In this document: positions 50,996-60,227 of the stretch, piece by piece
How the letters are laid out: each line of letters starts with the position of its first letter
Numbering within the stretch: position 1 is the stretch's first letter
DNA from: Modicisalibacter ilicicola DSM 19980
Lineage (GTDB): Bacteria > Pseudomonadota > Gammaproteobacteria > Pseudomonadales > Halomonadaceae
NCBI RefSeq assembly: GCF_900128925.1
Contig: NZ_FQUJ01000005.1
Span: 222,063-286,062 of the forward strand
Length of the DNA: 64,000 nucleotides
Reading direction: 5' to 3'
The notes under the pieces: generated by a model
What the model saw: the letters and a program-made list of their open reading frames with translations, nothing else
What the model was told of the DNA's origin: nothing
Databases searched by the model: none
Translations under genes and position numbers: made by a program

Positions 50996-51558
50996 GCCGT
51001 TTCGAACGCTGGTCCCGGCGCAAACGGGGTCTGGATGCCGCTGACGACACGCGACCCGAAGAGGGTACTCTGGGCATGCTCGACGAGGGCTCGGAGGAAA
51101 CCAGCGAGGACAACAGTGCACCGTCCGACGTTTCAGGCGCCTCGCCCGGTGAGCCAATCGAGGAAGGCAGTCTCGACGCCGAGCTCCCCGACCCCGAGAC
51201 GCTCGAACCCGGCAGCGATCTCGCCGCCTTCCTGCAGGCGGGCGTCAGCCCCGAACTCAAGCGTCGTGCCCTGCGGCGCATGTTCATGGCGCAGGATTAC
51301 AACGTGCGAGACGGCCTCGACGACTACGACCATGACTTCACCCAGATGCGCAAGCTCAGCAGCGAGACCAGCGCCCGGTTGAGGCGCTGGGTGCATGAAC
51401 TCGTGGAGGATGACTCGGAGGACGCTGCCCTCGACGAGGCTGACGAGAGGATCATCTCATCGGCGGGCCCAGCCGAGAGCCGGGACGAGGAGATGAAAGA
51501 GGAAGCAGGGCAGGAGGCAACGACTGACCCAGGGCGACTCACGGACGGGTCAGTCTGA
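50992..51558 (+). CDS. DUF3306-family protein
   Basis: 188 aa, mostly acidic and probably disordered, around a conserved core (LAAFLQAGVSPELKRRALRRMFMAQDYNVRDGLDDYDHDF, in two adjoining parts) that defines DUF3306. The N-terminus FERWSRRKRG is also conserved. Always paired with DUF3305 in FDH loci; no known activity. A 332-base gap with a MITE-like element follows. Confidence 0.82.
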   Translation: MSRFERWSRRKRGLDAADDTRPEEGTLGMLDEGSEETSEDNSAPSDVSGASPGEPIEEGSLDAELPDPETLEPGSDLAAFLQAGVSPELKRRALRRMFMAQDYNVRDGLDDYDHDFTQMRKLSSETSARLRRWVHELVEDDSEDAALDEADERIISSAGPAESRDEEMKEEAGQEATTDPGRLTDGSV

Positions 51559-51645
51559 CCCAGGATAGGTACCTTGGCGCCTGGTTCCCATCGTCTTTTT
51601 CTATTCTAGAGGAGTTTGATGCCTCTCTTTCAGGCCCTGGCCCTG

Positions 51646-51796
51646 CTAGGGAATCACTGCATAAATGCCTACACGAACGAATTGCTGCGTTGCGCGGTGC
51701 TCGAAAACTCGCCTAACCTCATGTTATGTCTCGTTTTCTGCGCTCCGTGCGCCTTGCACTTCATTTCGCTCGGCGCTTTATTCAGCAATCCCCTGG
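51646..51796. mobile_element. MITE-like element (about 151 bases, no transposase)
   Basis: CTAGGGAATCACTGCATAAA at the left end and the reverse complement of the right end, CCAGGGGATTGCTGAATAAA, agree at 15 of 20 positions. Further inward the two halves still partly pair (GCGC..AAAAC against GCGC..AAAACGAG), so the whole piece is a long imperfect palindrome. Base composition differs from its surroundings. A short frame (ATG 51619, MPLFQALALL) runs into it and is probably not a gene. No clear target duplication was seen. The other parts of 51559-51890 hold only the polyferredoxin leader. Confidence 0.5.
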
Positions 51797-51890
51797 CTAT
51801 TCATGTAGCGTTAAAGATTCCAGCGATGGTGCTGCTATTATTAAAAAATGTTTCCGCTGGCATCCCCAAGACCGTAACTCATGAGGTGAC

Positions 51891-53612
51891 ATGGCGAATC
51901 GCATTCCTGCCGCGACGCTTGACCCGTCCGGGGCTCAGGCCGTCAAGGACGCGGCCTATGCCCAGGTTTCATGGCCCATCAATCTCGCGCCGAGCAGCGT
52001 CAGCTATCACAGCCATGGCGATGTGCTCATCGTCGGCAATGAACTCGAGGCGCGCCGTGCCGCTCAGCGCCTTCGACTCGCGGGTACACTCGGCACGATC
52101 TCGCTGCTGATCAACACGCCAACCCCGCCAGATGCACAGCTGGATGATGCCGCCGAGATCTACCGCGCTACCGCACAGCTTCCCTGCCACCAGGCCCGAC
52201 ATGCCCGCGTGTCGGGCTATCTCGGGGCATTCCAGGTGGAAATCGACCCGGATGATGGCACGCCGGGGATCAACCTCGCCCGGGCCTGCATTCAACGCGA
52301 CTGCTTCGATCTCTTGCTGGACCTGGGAAGCCCCGCGCTGCTCGACCTGCAACTCCCGCCGCCGGGCTACCATGCCGTCAGCACCGGCAGCGAGGCGTAC
52401 GAGGAAGCCATCAAGGTCCTTCCCGAGAGCATTGGAGAGTTCGAGAAACCCAGGTACTTCCAGATCAATCATGACATCTGTGCGCATGCCGGCCGTGGCC
52501 AGAGCGGATGCACCCGGTGCCTCGAGGTGTGCCCCGCCGATGCCGTCAAGAGCGTCAAGCGACGCATCGAGTCCTGGATCGAAATCGACCCTCACCTCTG
52601 TCATGGCGCCGGCAGTTGCACCAGCGCCTGCCCCACCGGCGCCATCCAGTATCTGCTGCCCCAGCCCCAACGCCAGCTCGATTTCGTCGCTCGACTGCTC
52701 GGGGCCTATCGCCAGGCGGGTGGTGTCACGCCGGTCGTCAGATTCTGCGATCGGGCTTGGCTCGACCAGGAGTCGATGCTTGCCGCGCCGCACGTCCTCG
52801 ATGTACCGCTGGAAGAGCTCGGTGCTGCGGGAATGGAGCACTGGCTGGCCGCCATCGCCGATGGCGCCGCGGAGGTACGCATCCAGCGTCATGCGGGGCT
52901 CCCTGCCACCCTGAGCGCCCTGATCGACGAGCAGCTCGGCCAGACGCGTGCGCTCCTCGTGGCACTGGGCCATGACCCCCGGCGCATCGTCGTGATCGGG
53001 GAATCCGATACCGAACGCGATGCGCCGGCACGATTCAATTGTCTGACGGCGCGGGGGGATGCCCGAGGGAACGACTTCTCCGCGCGCAAGCGCGATCGGC
53101 TCAATGCGGTCATCGACCACCTGGCGGATCAGGGCCGGCCCAGCGAGCGGCGCGAACCAGTACCCAGTGGCGCTCCCTTCGGGGGCATCGAGGTGAATGA
53201 AGCAGCCTGCACGCTGTGCATGGCCTGTGTCGCGGTGTGCCCGACACCGGCGCTGGCCGGGGGAGACGATCACTCGCCGCGACTGAGCTTTCGCGAGGCG
53301 GACTGCGTGCAATGCGGTCTGTGCGACAACGCCTGCCCCGAGGACGCCATCACCTTGATATCGGGTTTTCTCGCCGATCCCGAGCAGCGCAACGCGACAC
53401 GAGTATGCAAGGAAGAGGACGCCTTCGCCTGTATCACCTGTGGAAAGCCCTTCGCCACCGCAAGCACCGTCGCAAGCATCAAGGCCAAGCTTGCCGATCA
53501 CCCCTACTTTGCGGGAGAGGCCATGCGACGCCTCGAGATGTGCGAAGACTGCCGGGTCAAGGATGTCTGGCGTGACATGGCCCGCAACCCCGACGCCCAA
53601 CTGAAGGTATGA
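51891..53612 (+). CDS. 4Fe-4S polyferredoxin of the formate dehydrogenase cluster
   Basis: 573 aa with at least four 4Fe-4S motifs: CTRCLEVCPADAV and CHGAGSCTSACPTGA in the first half, CTLCMACVAVCPTPA and CVQCGLCDNACPEDA in the second. A further C-terminal zinc- or iron-like set is CITCGKPF and CEDCRVKD. No signal peptide, so cytoplasmic. GAGGTGAC just precedes the ATG. Genes of this type accompany FDH operons and TorD chaperones; electron transfer or cofactor delivery during assembly is inferred. Overlaps the TorD gene by four bases. Confidence 0.82.
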   Translation: MANRIPAATLDPSGAQAVKDAAYAQVSWPINLAPSSVSYHSHGDVLIVGNELEARRAAQRLRLAGTLGTISLLINTPTPPDAQLDDAAEIYRATAQLPCHQARHARVSGYLGAFQVEIDPDDGTPGINLARACIQRDCFDLLLDLGSPALLDLQLPPPGYHAVSTGSEAYEEAIKVLPESIGEFEKPRYFQINHDICAHAGRGQSGCTRCLEVCPADAVKSVKRRIESWIEIDPHLCHGAGSCTSACPTGAIQYLLPQPQRQLDFVARLLGAYRQAGGVTPVVRFCDRAWLDQESMLAAPHVLDVPLEELGAAGMEHWLAAIADGAAEVRIQRHAGLPATLSALIDEQLGQTRALLVALGHDPRRIVVIGESDTERDAPARFNCLTARGDARGNDFSARKRDRLNAVIDHLADQGRPSERREPVPSGAPFGGIEVNEAACTLCMACVAVCPTPALAGGDDHSPRLSFREADCVQCGLCDNACPEDAITLISGFLADPEQRNATRVCKEEDAFACITCGKPFATASTVASIKAKLADHPYFAGEAMRRLEMCEDCRVKDVWRDMARNPDAQLKV

Positions 53613-54289
53613 GCATGACAGACGCCAGCGATACCTTCCCGGACGCGAGAGGCGACATGACCGAAGCGAGGGATGAAGCGCCGATGGAGCTCAGTGATCA
53701 CGATGCCTTGCGTGCCGACATCTATCGTCTGCTGGCGAGGCTCTTGAGGGAAGCACCCGATCAGGATCTTCTCGGTTTTTTGGCCGAGCTCGACCTCGCC
53801 GAGGAAGAGAGCGACATGCAGGCCCATTGGGGCGCCCTCGCCCTCGCCGCGACGGCGGCACAACCGGAGGCACTGGAACGTGCGCATTTCCGTCATCTGG
53901 TCGGAGTCATCCAGGGCGAGCTGATGCCCTATGCTTCCTGGTATCTGACCGGTTCGCTGATGGAGATGCCGCTGGTGGAGTTGCGCCGCGACCTCAAGCG
54001 ACTGGGTTACCAGCGCGCGCCGAACGTCAAGGAGCCGGAGGATCACATTGCGGCTCTGTTCGAGGTCATGGCCATGCTCATCGAAAACGCCCCCCGGGAA
54101 CAGGCGCTCTTCTTCCAGCGTCACCTTGCGCCCTGGAGCGGCAGCTTCATGGCCGACCTGGCGCGGGTCGACACGCCCTTCTATGCCACCGTCGGCCACC
54201 TGGGCATGACCTTCTTGAAGCAGGAGTCGGCATGGCTCGTCGATCCCGACTCCCGGGTTTCACCACGGCAAGGCTCCTCGAGTGCCTGA
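53609..54289 (+). CDS. TorD/DmsD-family assembly chaperone
   Basis: All-helical cytoplasmic chaperone that holds a molybdoenzyme apoprotein until cofactor is inserted and TAT export is allowed. The core LRADIYRLLARLLREAPDQDLLGFL and MPYASWYLTGSLMEMPLVELRRDL and EDHIAALFEVMAMLI are typical of TorD. Client is presumably FdhA downstream, whose twin-arginine signal it would guard. 226 aa. Confidence 0.86.
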   Translation: MSMTDASDTFPDARGDMTEARDEAPMELSDHDALRADIYRLLARLLREAPDQDLLGFLAELDLAEEESDMQAHWGALALAATAAQPEALERAHFRHLVGVIQGELMPYASWYLTGSLMEMPLVELRRDLKRLGYQRAPNVKEPEDHIAALFEVMAMLIENAPREQALFFQRHLAPWSGSFMADLARVDTPFYATVGHLGMTFLKQESAWLVDPDSRVSPRQGSSSA

Positions 54290-54341
54290 ACGCCGTGCAT
54301 TACAAGCCGATATCAACCACGATGCGTTGAGGAAAACAACC

Positions 54342-54575
54342 ATGAGCCATACACCCGACAACTCATCCGACAAGACTGCCGTTCAGGGACGCCGCCAATT
54401 CCTGCGGGCCCTGGGGCTGGGCACCGCCGCCGCGGGCGCCGCCGCCAGCCTCGGTCATGTCACCTTCGTCCAGGCCAAGGGGACGGACGAGCAGCCGAGT
54501 TCGAAAGCCGCCGGCCAGACCCTTTACCGCGAGACGGACCACGTCCGCGCCTTCTACGCCACCCTGCGCGACTGA
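54342..54575 (+). CDS. Small TAT-signal protein of formate dehydrogenase loci
   Basis: 77 residues with a twin-arginine signal (QGRRQFLRALGLGTAAAGAAA) and a short tail (QTLYRETDHVRAFYATLRD). It matches the small FDH-region TAT-target family found just before FdhA. It may be exported on its own or act as an assembly or stability factor. ATG 54342 chosen because it directly starts the signal; a start 20 codons upstream has no ribosome site. Confidence 0.82.
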   Translation: MSHTPDNSSDKTAVQGRRQFLRALGLGTAAAGAAASLGHVTFVQAKGTDEQPSSKAAGQTLYRETDHVRAFYATLRD

Positions 54576-54613
54576 GCGCTCACCGGCGAACGAGCTCAAA
54601 GAGGATTCGACTC

Positions 54614-57472
54614 ATGCGACTGACAAAAAAATCCGCTCGGCCTGCCGGTCAGGGGTTGGGCATCACCCGCCGCCAATTCCTGCAGCGCAGTGGCGCCACG
54701 ACCGGAGGGCTGGCCGCGGCCGGTTTCCTGGGCAACTCGATGATGCAACGCGCCGACGCCCAGGAAAAAACCCCGGTATCCGACGCGGCGATAGAAACCA
54801 AGCGCACCATCTGTTCCCACTGCTCGGTGGGCTGCGGCGTCTACGCCGAGGTGCAGGAAGGCGTCTGGACCGGCCAGGAACCCGCCTTCGACCACCCCAT
54901 CAATCGTGGTGCCCACTGCGCCAAGGGCGCCTCGCTGCGCGAGCATGGCCACTCCTCCCGGCGTCTCAAGTACCCGATGAAGCTGGAAAACGGCGAGTGG
55001 AAGCGTCTCTCCTGGGAACAGGCCATCGAGGAGGTGGGCGACAAGGTGCTCGAGCTGCGCGAGAAGCACGGCCCCGACAGCGTCTACTGGCTGGGCTCGG
55101 CCAAGTTCAACAACGAACAGGCCTATCTGCTGCGCAAGTTCGCCGCCATGTTCGGCACCAACAACACCGATCATCAGGCGCGCATCTGCCACTCCACCAC
55201 CGTGGCCGGGGTGGCCAACACCTGGGGTTACGGGGCGATGACCAATTCGCTCAACGACCTGCAGAACAGTCGCTCGATCCTGTTCATCGGTTCCAATCCC
55301 TGCGAGGCCCACCCCATCGCCATGCAGCATATCCTGCTGGCCAAGGAGCGCAGCAACGCCGAGATCATCGTGGTCGACCCCCGCTTCACCCGCACCGCCG
55401 CCAAGGCCACCAAGTACGTGCGCCTGCGCCCGGGCTCGGACGTCGCTTACGTCTGGGGCCTGCTGTGGCACATCTTCGAGAATGGCTGGGAAGACAAGAC
55501 CTACATCGAGCAGCGGGTCTACGGCATGGACAAGGTACGCGATGAAGTCGCGGCCTTCACGCCGGACGTGGTCGAGTCGGTGACCGGCGTTCACGAGGCC
55601 GAGATGTACGACGTCGCCAAGCGCCTCGCAGACAACCGCCCGGGCTGCATCGTGTGGTGCATGGGCGGCACCCAGCACACCACCGGCAACAACAACACCC
55701 GCGCCTACTGCATTCTCGAGCTGGCCCTGGGCAACATCGGCAAGTCCGGGGGTGGCGCCAACATCTTCCGCGGCCACGACAACGTTCAGGGGGCCACCGA
55801 CCTGGGCCTGATGTCCCACTCCCTGCCCGGCTATTACGGTCTTTCCGAAGGCGCCTGGCAGCACTGGGCCAAGGTCTGGGATGTCGATTACGAGTGGCTC
55901 AAGAGCCGTTTCGACCCGACCGAGTACGCCGATGGCCCCCCGATGTACAGCAACGGCATCACGGTATCGCGCTGGATCGACGGCGTGCTGGAGCAGGACG
56001 AGAACATCGCCCAGCGCACCAGCCTGAAGGGCATGTTCTACTGGGGCCATGCGGTCAACTCCCAGACTCGCGGCCCGGAAATGAAGAAGGCCATGAATCA
56101 GCTCGAACTGATGGTCATCGTCGATCCCTACCCCACCGTGGCCGCGGTCATGCACGATCGCAGCGATGGCGTCTACCTGCTGCCGGCCGCGACCCAGTTC
56201 GAGACCACCGGCAGCGTGACTGCCACCAACCGGGCACTGCAATGGCGCGATCGAGTGATCGAACCGCAGTTCGAGTCCCGGCCCGATCACGAGATCATGT
56301 ATCTGCTGGCCAAGAAGCTGGGCTTCGCCGAAGAGCTCTTCAAGCATATCCAGGTCAACGGCAACGAGCCGCTGATCGAGGACATCACCCGAGAATTCAA
56401 CCGGGGCATGTGGACGGTCGGCTATACCGGTCAGAGCCCGGAGCGCCTCAAGACGCACCAACAGAACTGGCATACCTTCAGCTTCAGAACCATGCAGGCC
56501 GAAGGCGGCCCGGCAGACAAGGATTACTACGGGCTGCCCTGGCCCTGCTGGGGAAATGCCGAGATGAATCACCCGGGGACACCCCTGCTCTACGACACTA
56601 GCAAGCCGGTCAAGGAAGGCGGCCTGACCTTCCGTGCCCGCTTCGGCGTCGAACGCGACGGAATAAGCCTGCTGGCGGACGGTGTCTATAGCGAGGGCTC
56701 GGACCTCAACGACGGCTACCCGGAATTCACCGCGGAGATGCTCAAGCAACTCGGCTGGTGGGAGGAACTGACCTCCGAGGAACAGGCGGCCGCCGAAGGC
56801 AAGAACTGGAAGACCGACCTCTCCGGCGGTATCCAGCGGGTCGCCATCGACCATGGTTGCGCCCCCTTCGGCAATGCCAAGGCTCGCTGCGAGGTATGGA
56901 CCTTCCCGGACCCCATTCCCAAGCACCGCGAACCCCTGTACACGGCGCGTCGCGACCTGGTCGAGAAGTTTCCGACCTGGGACGATTTCGAGTCGTTCTA
57001 CCGCCTGCCGACCCTCTACCGCTCGATTCAGGAGAACGATGTCAGCGACCGCTACCCGATCACCCTGACCTCGGGACGCCTGGTGGAGTATGAAGGCGGA
57101 GGCGAGGAAACCCGCTCCATGTCCTGGCTTGCCGAACTGCAGCAGGAAATGTTCGTCGAGATCAACCCGGCACTGGCCAACGACCTGGGCATCAGAAACG
57201 ACGACATGGTCTGGCTGGAGGGCGCCGAGGGCGGTCGTGTCAAGATCAAGGCCATGGTCACGCCTCGGGTGGCACGCGACGTTGTCTTCATGCCGTTCCA
57301 TTTCGGTGGCGTGTTCGAGGGAGAGAGCCTGGCGAGCCATTACCCGGAAGGCGCCCAGCCCTACGTGCTAGGCGAGGCGGCCAACACGGCGACGACCTAT
57401 GGCTACGACAGCGTGACCCAGATGCAGGAAACCAAGGTCACCCTGTGCCGCATCGAGAAGGCCAGCGCCTAG
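54614..57472 (+). CDS. fdhA: Formate dehydrogenase catalytic subunit (molybdopterin, TAT-exported)
   Basis: Oxidises formate to CO2 on the periplasmic side. A TAT signal (ITRRQFLQRSGATTGG) is followed by a 4Fe-4S site (Cys67, Cys70, Cys74, Cys102) and the bis-MGD fold. The metal ligand is Cys192 in ARICHSTTVAG, so this is a cysteine rather than selenocysteine enzyme; GNNNTRAYCILELALGN and RGHDNVQGATDLG are typical of FDH. The C-terminal dinucleotide-binding domain is complete. 952 aa. A stem-loop separates it from fdhB. Confidence 0.94.
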   Translation: MRLTKKSARPAGQGLGITRRQFLQRSGATTGGLAAAGFLGNSMMQRADAQEKTPVSDAAIETKRTICSHCSVGCGVYAEVQEGVWTGQEPAFDHPINRGAHCAKGASLREHGHSSRRLKYPMKLENGEWKRLSWEQAIEEVGDKVLELREKHGPDSVYWLGSAKFNNEQAYLLRKFAAMFGTNNTDHQARICHSTTVAGVANTWGYGAMTNSLNDLQNSRSILFIGSNPCEAHPIAMQHILLAKERSNAEIIVVDPRFTRTAAKATKYVRLRPGSDVAYVWGLLWHIFENGWEDKTYIEQRVYGMDKVRDEVAAFTPDVVESVTGVHEAEMYDVAKRLADNRPGCIVWCMGGTQHTTGNNNTRAYCILELALGNIGKSGGGANIFRGHDNVQGATDLGLMSHSLPGYYGLSEGAWQHWAKVWDVDYEWLKSRFDPTEYADGPPMYSNGITVSRWIDGVLEQDENIAQRTSLKGMFYWGHAVNSQTRGPEMKKAMNQLELMVIVDPYPTVAAVMHDRSDGVYLLPAATQFETTGSVTATNRALQWRDRVIEPQFESRPDHEIMYLLAKKLGFAEELFKHIQVNGNEPLIEDITREFNRGMWTVGYTGQSPERLKTHQQNWHTFSFRTMQAEGGPADKDYYGLPWPCWGNAEMNHPGTPLLYDTSKPVKEGGLTFRARFGVERDGISLLADGVYSEGSDLNDGYPEFTAEMLKQLGWWEELTSEEQAAAEGKNWKTDLSGGIQRVAIDHGCAPFGNAKARCEVWTFPDPIPKHREPLYTARRDLVEKFPTWDDFESFYRLPTLYRSIQENDVSDRYPITLTSGRLVEYEGGGEETRSMSWLAELQQEMFVEINPALANDLGIRNDDMVWLEGAEGGRVKIKAMVTPRVARDVVFMPFHFGGVFEGESLASHYPEGAQPYVLGEAANTATTYGYDSVTQMQETKVTLCRIEKASA

Positions 57473-57505
57473 CCTTCACAACGACACGACCCGACAGCGA
57501 GATCC

Positions 57506-57530
57506 GGGAGCGAGGCCGTTCCTCGCTCCC
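57506..57530 (+). other. Intercistronic stem-loop between fdhA and fdhB
   Basis: GGGAGCGAGG-CCGTT-CCTCGCTCCC is a perfect 10-bp stem in the 73-base gap, ending 15 bases before the fdhB start. With no T-run it is more likely an RNA processing or stability element than a terminator. Confidence 0.6.
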
Positions 57531-57545
57531 GATGAGGAGAAGACA

Positions 57546-58184
57546 ATGGCGACAATGAAATTCATGTGCGATGCCGAACGCTGCATCGAATGCAATGGCT
57601 GCGTCACGGCCTGCAAGAACGCCAACGAAGTGCCCTGGGGCATCCAGCGCCGCCGCGTGGTCACCATCGACGATGGCGAACCCACCGAGGTCTCGATCTC
57701 GGTTGCCTGCATGCACTGCGACGATGCGCCCTGCATCGCCGTCTGCCCGACCGAGACCCTCTACCAGCGAGACGACGGCATCGTGCTGCACGACAAGGAT
57801 TTGTGCATCGGTTGCGGCTACTGCCTCTACGCCTGCCCGTTCGGCGCTCCCCAGTTCCCCAAGCTGAACGCCTTCGGCGAGCGCGGCAAGATGGACAAGT
57901 GCACCTTCTGTGCCGGTGGTCCGGCGGAAACCAAGGAAGAGGAATACGAAAAGTACGGTGCCAATCGTATCGCCGAGGGCAAGCTGCCGCTCTGTGCCGA
58001 GATGTGCTCGACCAAGGCCCTGCTGGCCGGCGACGCCCAGGAGGTCGCCGACATCTTCCGCCAGCGGGTGGTGCAGCGTGGCCACGAGGACGGCGCCTGG
58101 TCAGGCAACCAGCGCCGTGAACGCAGCCGGCGCCAGGGCGCATCGGTCGACAACCTGGCCTACGATGCGACCCGTCAAGGGTGA
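57546..58184 (+). CDS. fdhB: Formate dehydrogenase iron-sulfur subunit
   Basis: Electron-transfer subunit with four 4Fe-4S clusters: CIECNGCVTACKNANEVPW, CMHCDDAPCIAVCPTE, CIGCGYCLYACPFGAPQ and the CTFC..CAEMC group. No signal peptide is visible, so it should be exported folded together with FdhA. 212 aa; GAGGAG before the ATG. fdhC begins 10 bases after its end. Confidence 0.93.
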   Translation: MATMKFMCDAERCIECNGCVTACKNANEVPWGIQRRRVVTIDDGEPTEVSISVACMHCDDAPCIAVCPTETLYQRDDGIVLHDKDLCIGCGYCLYACPFGAPQFPKLNAFGERGKMDKCTFCAGGPAETKEEEYEKYGANRIAEGKLPLCAEMCSTKALLAGDAQEVADIFRQRVVQRGHEDGAWSGNQRRERSRRQGASVDNLAYDATRQG

Positions 58185-58194
58185 GGAGGCGATC

Positions 58195-59268
58195 ATGCAC
58201 ACGCTGACGGAATTCCCGCGACAGCTGTTGCGCCTGAGCATTATGCTGCTGTTCACCCTGGCCCTGGCTTCTGTCGCGCTGGCCGAGGAAGAGTCTGGTG
58301 CTCGCGGCGAGGGCTGGACGCCCCAGGGCGAGATGGCCACGTCGGTGGGGCCGGTCACCGCCGATACCTGGCGTCAGGTCCGGGACGGCCAGGATTTCAT
58401 CGATACGCGAGCCGACTCCACCTACAACCTGATCAATCAGAGCGGCGAATACTGGCGCCAGTTTCGCGATCGCTGGATCTCGCCGGGCGGGCTGATTGCC
58501 ATCGGCGGCGTGCTGGCGATCATCGTCGTCTTCTATCTGATCGTCGGCAAGAAGACCCTCGACAGCCCGCGCACCGGACGCACGATGCTGCGCTGGACCG
58601 CCGTCGAGCGAGCGATGCACTGGACCCTGGCAAGCCTGTTCATCATCCTCGCGCTAACCGGGCTCAACCTGCTGTATGGCAAGTTCGTGTTCCGTCCCCT
58701 GTTCGGGGATGGCTTCTGGGCCCCCATGATCTCGGGCACCAAGCTGCTGCACAACTACCTGGGGCCACTGTTCGGCATCATGCTGATCCTGGTGCTGGCC
58801 AAGTGGCTCAGCATCAATATTCCCAAGAAGCATGACCTGACCTGGTTCAAGCAAGGCGGCGGCATCATCGGCAATGCCCACCCCGATGCCGGCTTTGCCA
58901 ACGCCGGCGAGAAAGGCTGGTACTGGCTGCTCGCCACTGTCGGTTTGCTGGTGGTGGCAAGCGGCCTGGTCCTCGACTTCCCCAACTTCAACCAGGGTCG
59001 CGACACCATGCAATGGGCCAACATGGTCCACGCCATCGGGTCGCTGGGACTGGTGGCGGTCGCCCTGGGGCATATCTACATCGGCACCTTGGGCACCGAG
59101 GGTGCCTTCGAGGCCATGAAGACCGGCTATGTCGACGAGACCTGGGCCAAGCAGCATCACAACCTCTGGTACGAGGAGGTCAAGCAGCAGGCCGATACCG
59201 CCCCCGAGGACGTTCCCGGCGACAAGGGCGTCGAGGACGGGACGGCGAAAGCCCACCGTCCCAATTGA
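58195..59268 (+). CDS. fdhC: Formate dehydrogenase cytochrome b556 subunit
   Basis: Membrane anchor that passes electrons to quinone. A signal sequence (LLRLSIMLLFTLALASVALA) leads a roughly 70-residue periplasmic part, then a first helix (GGLIAIGGVLAIIVVFYLIVG) and the four-helix di-haem FdnI-type domain with histidines in VERAMHWTLASLFIILALTG, LHNYLGPLFGIMLILVL and MVHAIGSLGLVAVALGHIYIG. The ATG at 58195 follows GAGGAGG. 357 aa; longer than E. coli FdnI because of the N-terminal part. A terminator follows. Confidence 0.92.
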   Translation: MHTLTEFPRQLLRLSIMLLFTLALASVALAEEESGARGEGWTPQGEMATSVGPVTADTWRQVRDGQDFIDTRADSTYNLINQSGEYWRQFRDRWISPGGLIAIGGVLAIIVVFYLIVGKKTLDSPRTGRTMLRWTAVERAMHWTLASLFIILALTGLNLLYGKFVFRPLFGDGFWAPMISGTKLLHNYLGPLFGIMLILVLAKWLSINIPKKHDLTWFKQGGGIIGNAHPDAGFANAGEKGWYWLLATVGLLVVASGLVLDFPNFNQGRDTMQWANMVHAIGSLGLVAVALGHIYIGTLGTEGAFEAMKTGYVDETWAKQHHNLWYEEVKQQADTAPEDVPGDKGVEDGTAKAHRPN

Positions 59269-59305
59269 CCAGCTGCCCGGATTGAGTAGTCGCACTACCT
59301 CCTTC

Positions 59306-59342
59306 GACACCGCCTCTTTCGACAACCGGGGCGGTGTCTTTT
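59306..59342 (+). terminator. Rho-independent terminator after fdhC
   Basis: GACACCGCC and GGCGGTGTC form a perfect 9-bp stem with a 15-base loop, followed by TTTTGTT. Confidence 0.88.
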
Positions 59343-59385
59343 GTTATGATATCCGCCTGATTACCAGCCATCCGGAGATCGAATC

Positions 59386-59700
59386 ATGCAACACATCGAC
59401 GATGCCACCCGCACCGAGATCGAGGCCGCCGCCTTTCGGCGCCTGCTCGAGCACCTGGACGCTCACAAGGAGGTGCAGAACATCGACCTGATGATCCTGG
59501 CCGACTTCTGTCGCAACTGCCTTTCCAAGTGGCTGGTGAACGCGGCGGAAGCCCAGGGGGCCGAACTCGATTACGCTAGCGCCCGGGAATACGTCTACGG
59601 CATGCCCTACGAAGAGTGGAAGGCGAAGTATCAGACACCCGCGACCCCGGAACAGCTCGCCGCCATGGAAGCGCGCCACAGCAACAAGGAAGAGGCATGA
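59386..59700 (+). CDS. DUF1244-family protein
   Basis: 104-residue cytoplasmic protein. Family block: RRLLEHLDAHKEVQNIDLMI, LADFCRNCLSKWLVNAA (a CxxC) and ASAREYVYGMPYEEWKAKYQ. Function unknown. Its stop overlaps the moaB start (ATGA), tying it to molybdenum cofactor genes here. Confidence 0.85.
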   Translation: MQHIDDATRTEIEAAAFRRLLEHLDAHKEVQNIDLMILADFCRNCLSKWLVNAAEAQGAELDYASAREYVYGMPYEEWKAKYQTPATPEQLAAMEARHSNKEEA

Positions 59701-60227
59701 GCGACGATCGCGACGCCTTCGTGGCACTCAATATTGCGGTGCTGACGATCTCGGACACCCGCACCGAGGAAACCGACCGCTCGGGACAGGCGCTGGCCGC
59801 CGGGGTCACCGAGGCCGGCCACCGGCTGATCGACAAGCGCATCGTCGTGGACGATGTCTATCGCATTCGCGCCGTGGTCTCTGAATGGATCGCCGATGAA
59901 CGCATCCAGGTGATCCTGACCACCGGCGGTACCGGTTTCACCGGGCGCGACTCCACGCCGGAAGCCGTGGGCGTGCTTCTCGACAAGACCATCGAGGGCT
60001 TCGGCGAGCTGTTTCGACACCTCTCCTGGCAGGAGATCGGCAGCTCCACGATTCAGAGCCGCTGCCTGGGTGGGCTGGCCAACGCCACCGTGGTGTTCTG
60101 CCTGCCCGGCTCCACCGGTGCCTGTCGCACCGCCTGGAACGGCATCCTCAAGGAACAGCTGGACAGCCGCCACCGGCCGTGCAACTTCGCCAATCTGGTC
60201 ATTCCCGGCCGAGGGCAGCATGGGTAA
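59697..60227 (+). CDS. moaB: Molybdenum cofactor protein MoaB
   Basis: MogA/MoaB-fold protein that adenylates molybdopterin. Motifs: LTISDTRTEETDRSGQAL at the N-terminus, LTTGGTGFTGRDSTPEAV as the MPT-binding loop and CLPGSTGACRTAWNGIL at the C-terminus. 176 aa from ATG 59697. Overlaps moeA by eight bases. Supplies cofactor that the neighbouring formate dehydrogenase needs. Confidence 0.92.
   Translation: MSDDRDAFVALNIAVLTISDTRTEETDRSGQALAAGVTEAGHRLIDKRIVVDDVYRIRAVVSEWIADERIQVILTTGGTGFTGRDSTPEAVGVLLDKTIEGFGELFRHLSWQEIGSSTIQSRCLGGLANATVVFCLPGSTGACRTAWNGILKEQLDSRHRPCNFANLVIPGRGQHG

Noticed and set aside
51616..52110. Frame beginning MMPLFQALALLG and running through the MITE-like element
   Set aside because: Most of its length is the palindromic element and a shadow of the polyferredoxin gene.
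54596..57340. 914-codon open frame antisense to fdhA
   Set aside because: Lies fully opposite an obvious FdhA with all motifs; composition is typical of antisense reading of high-GC genes and no domain is recognisable.
54614..57472. Selenocysteine-containing formate dehydrogenase
   Set aside because: The metal-ligand codon encodes Cys192; there is no in-frame TGA.
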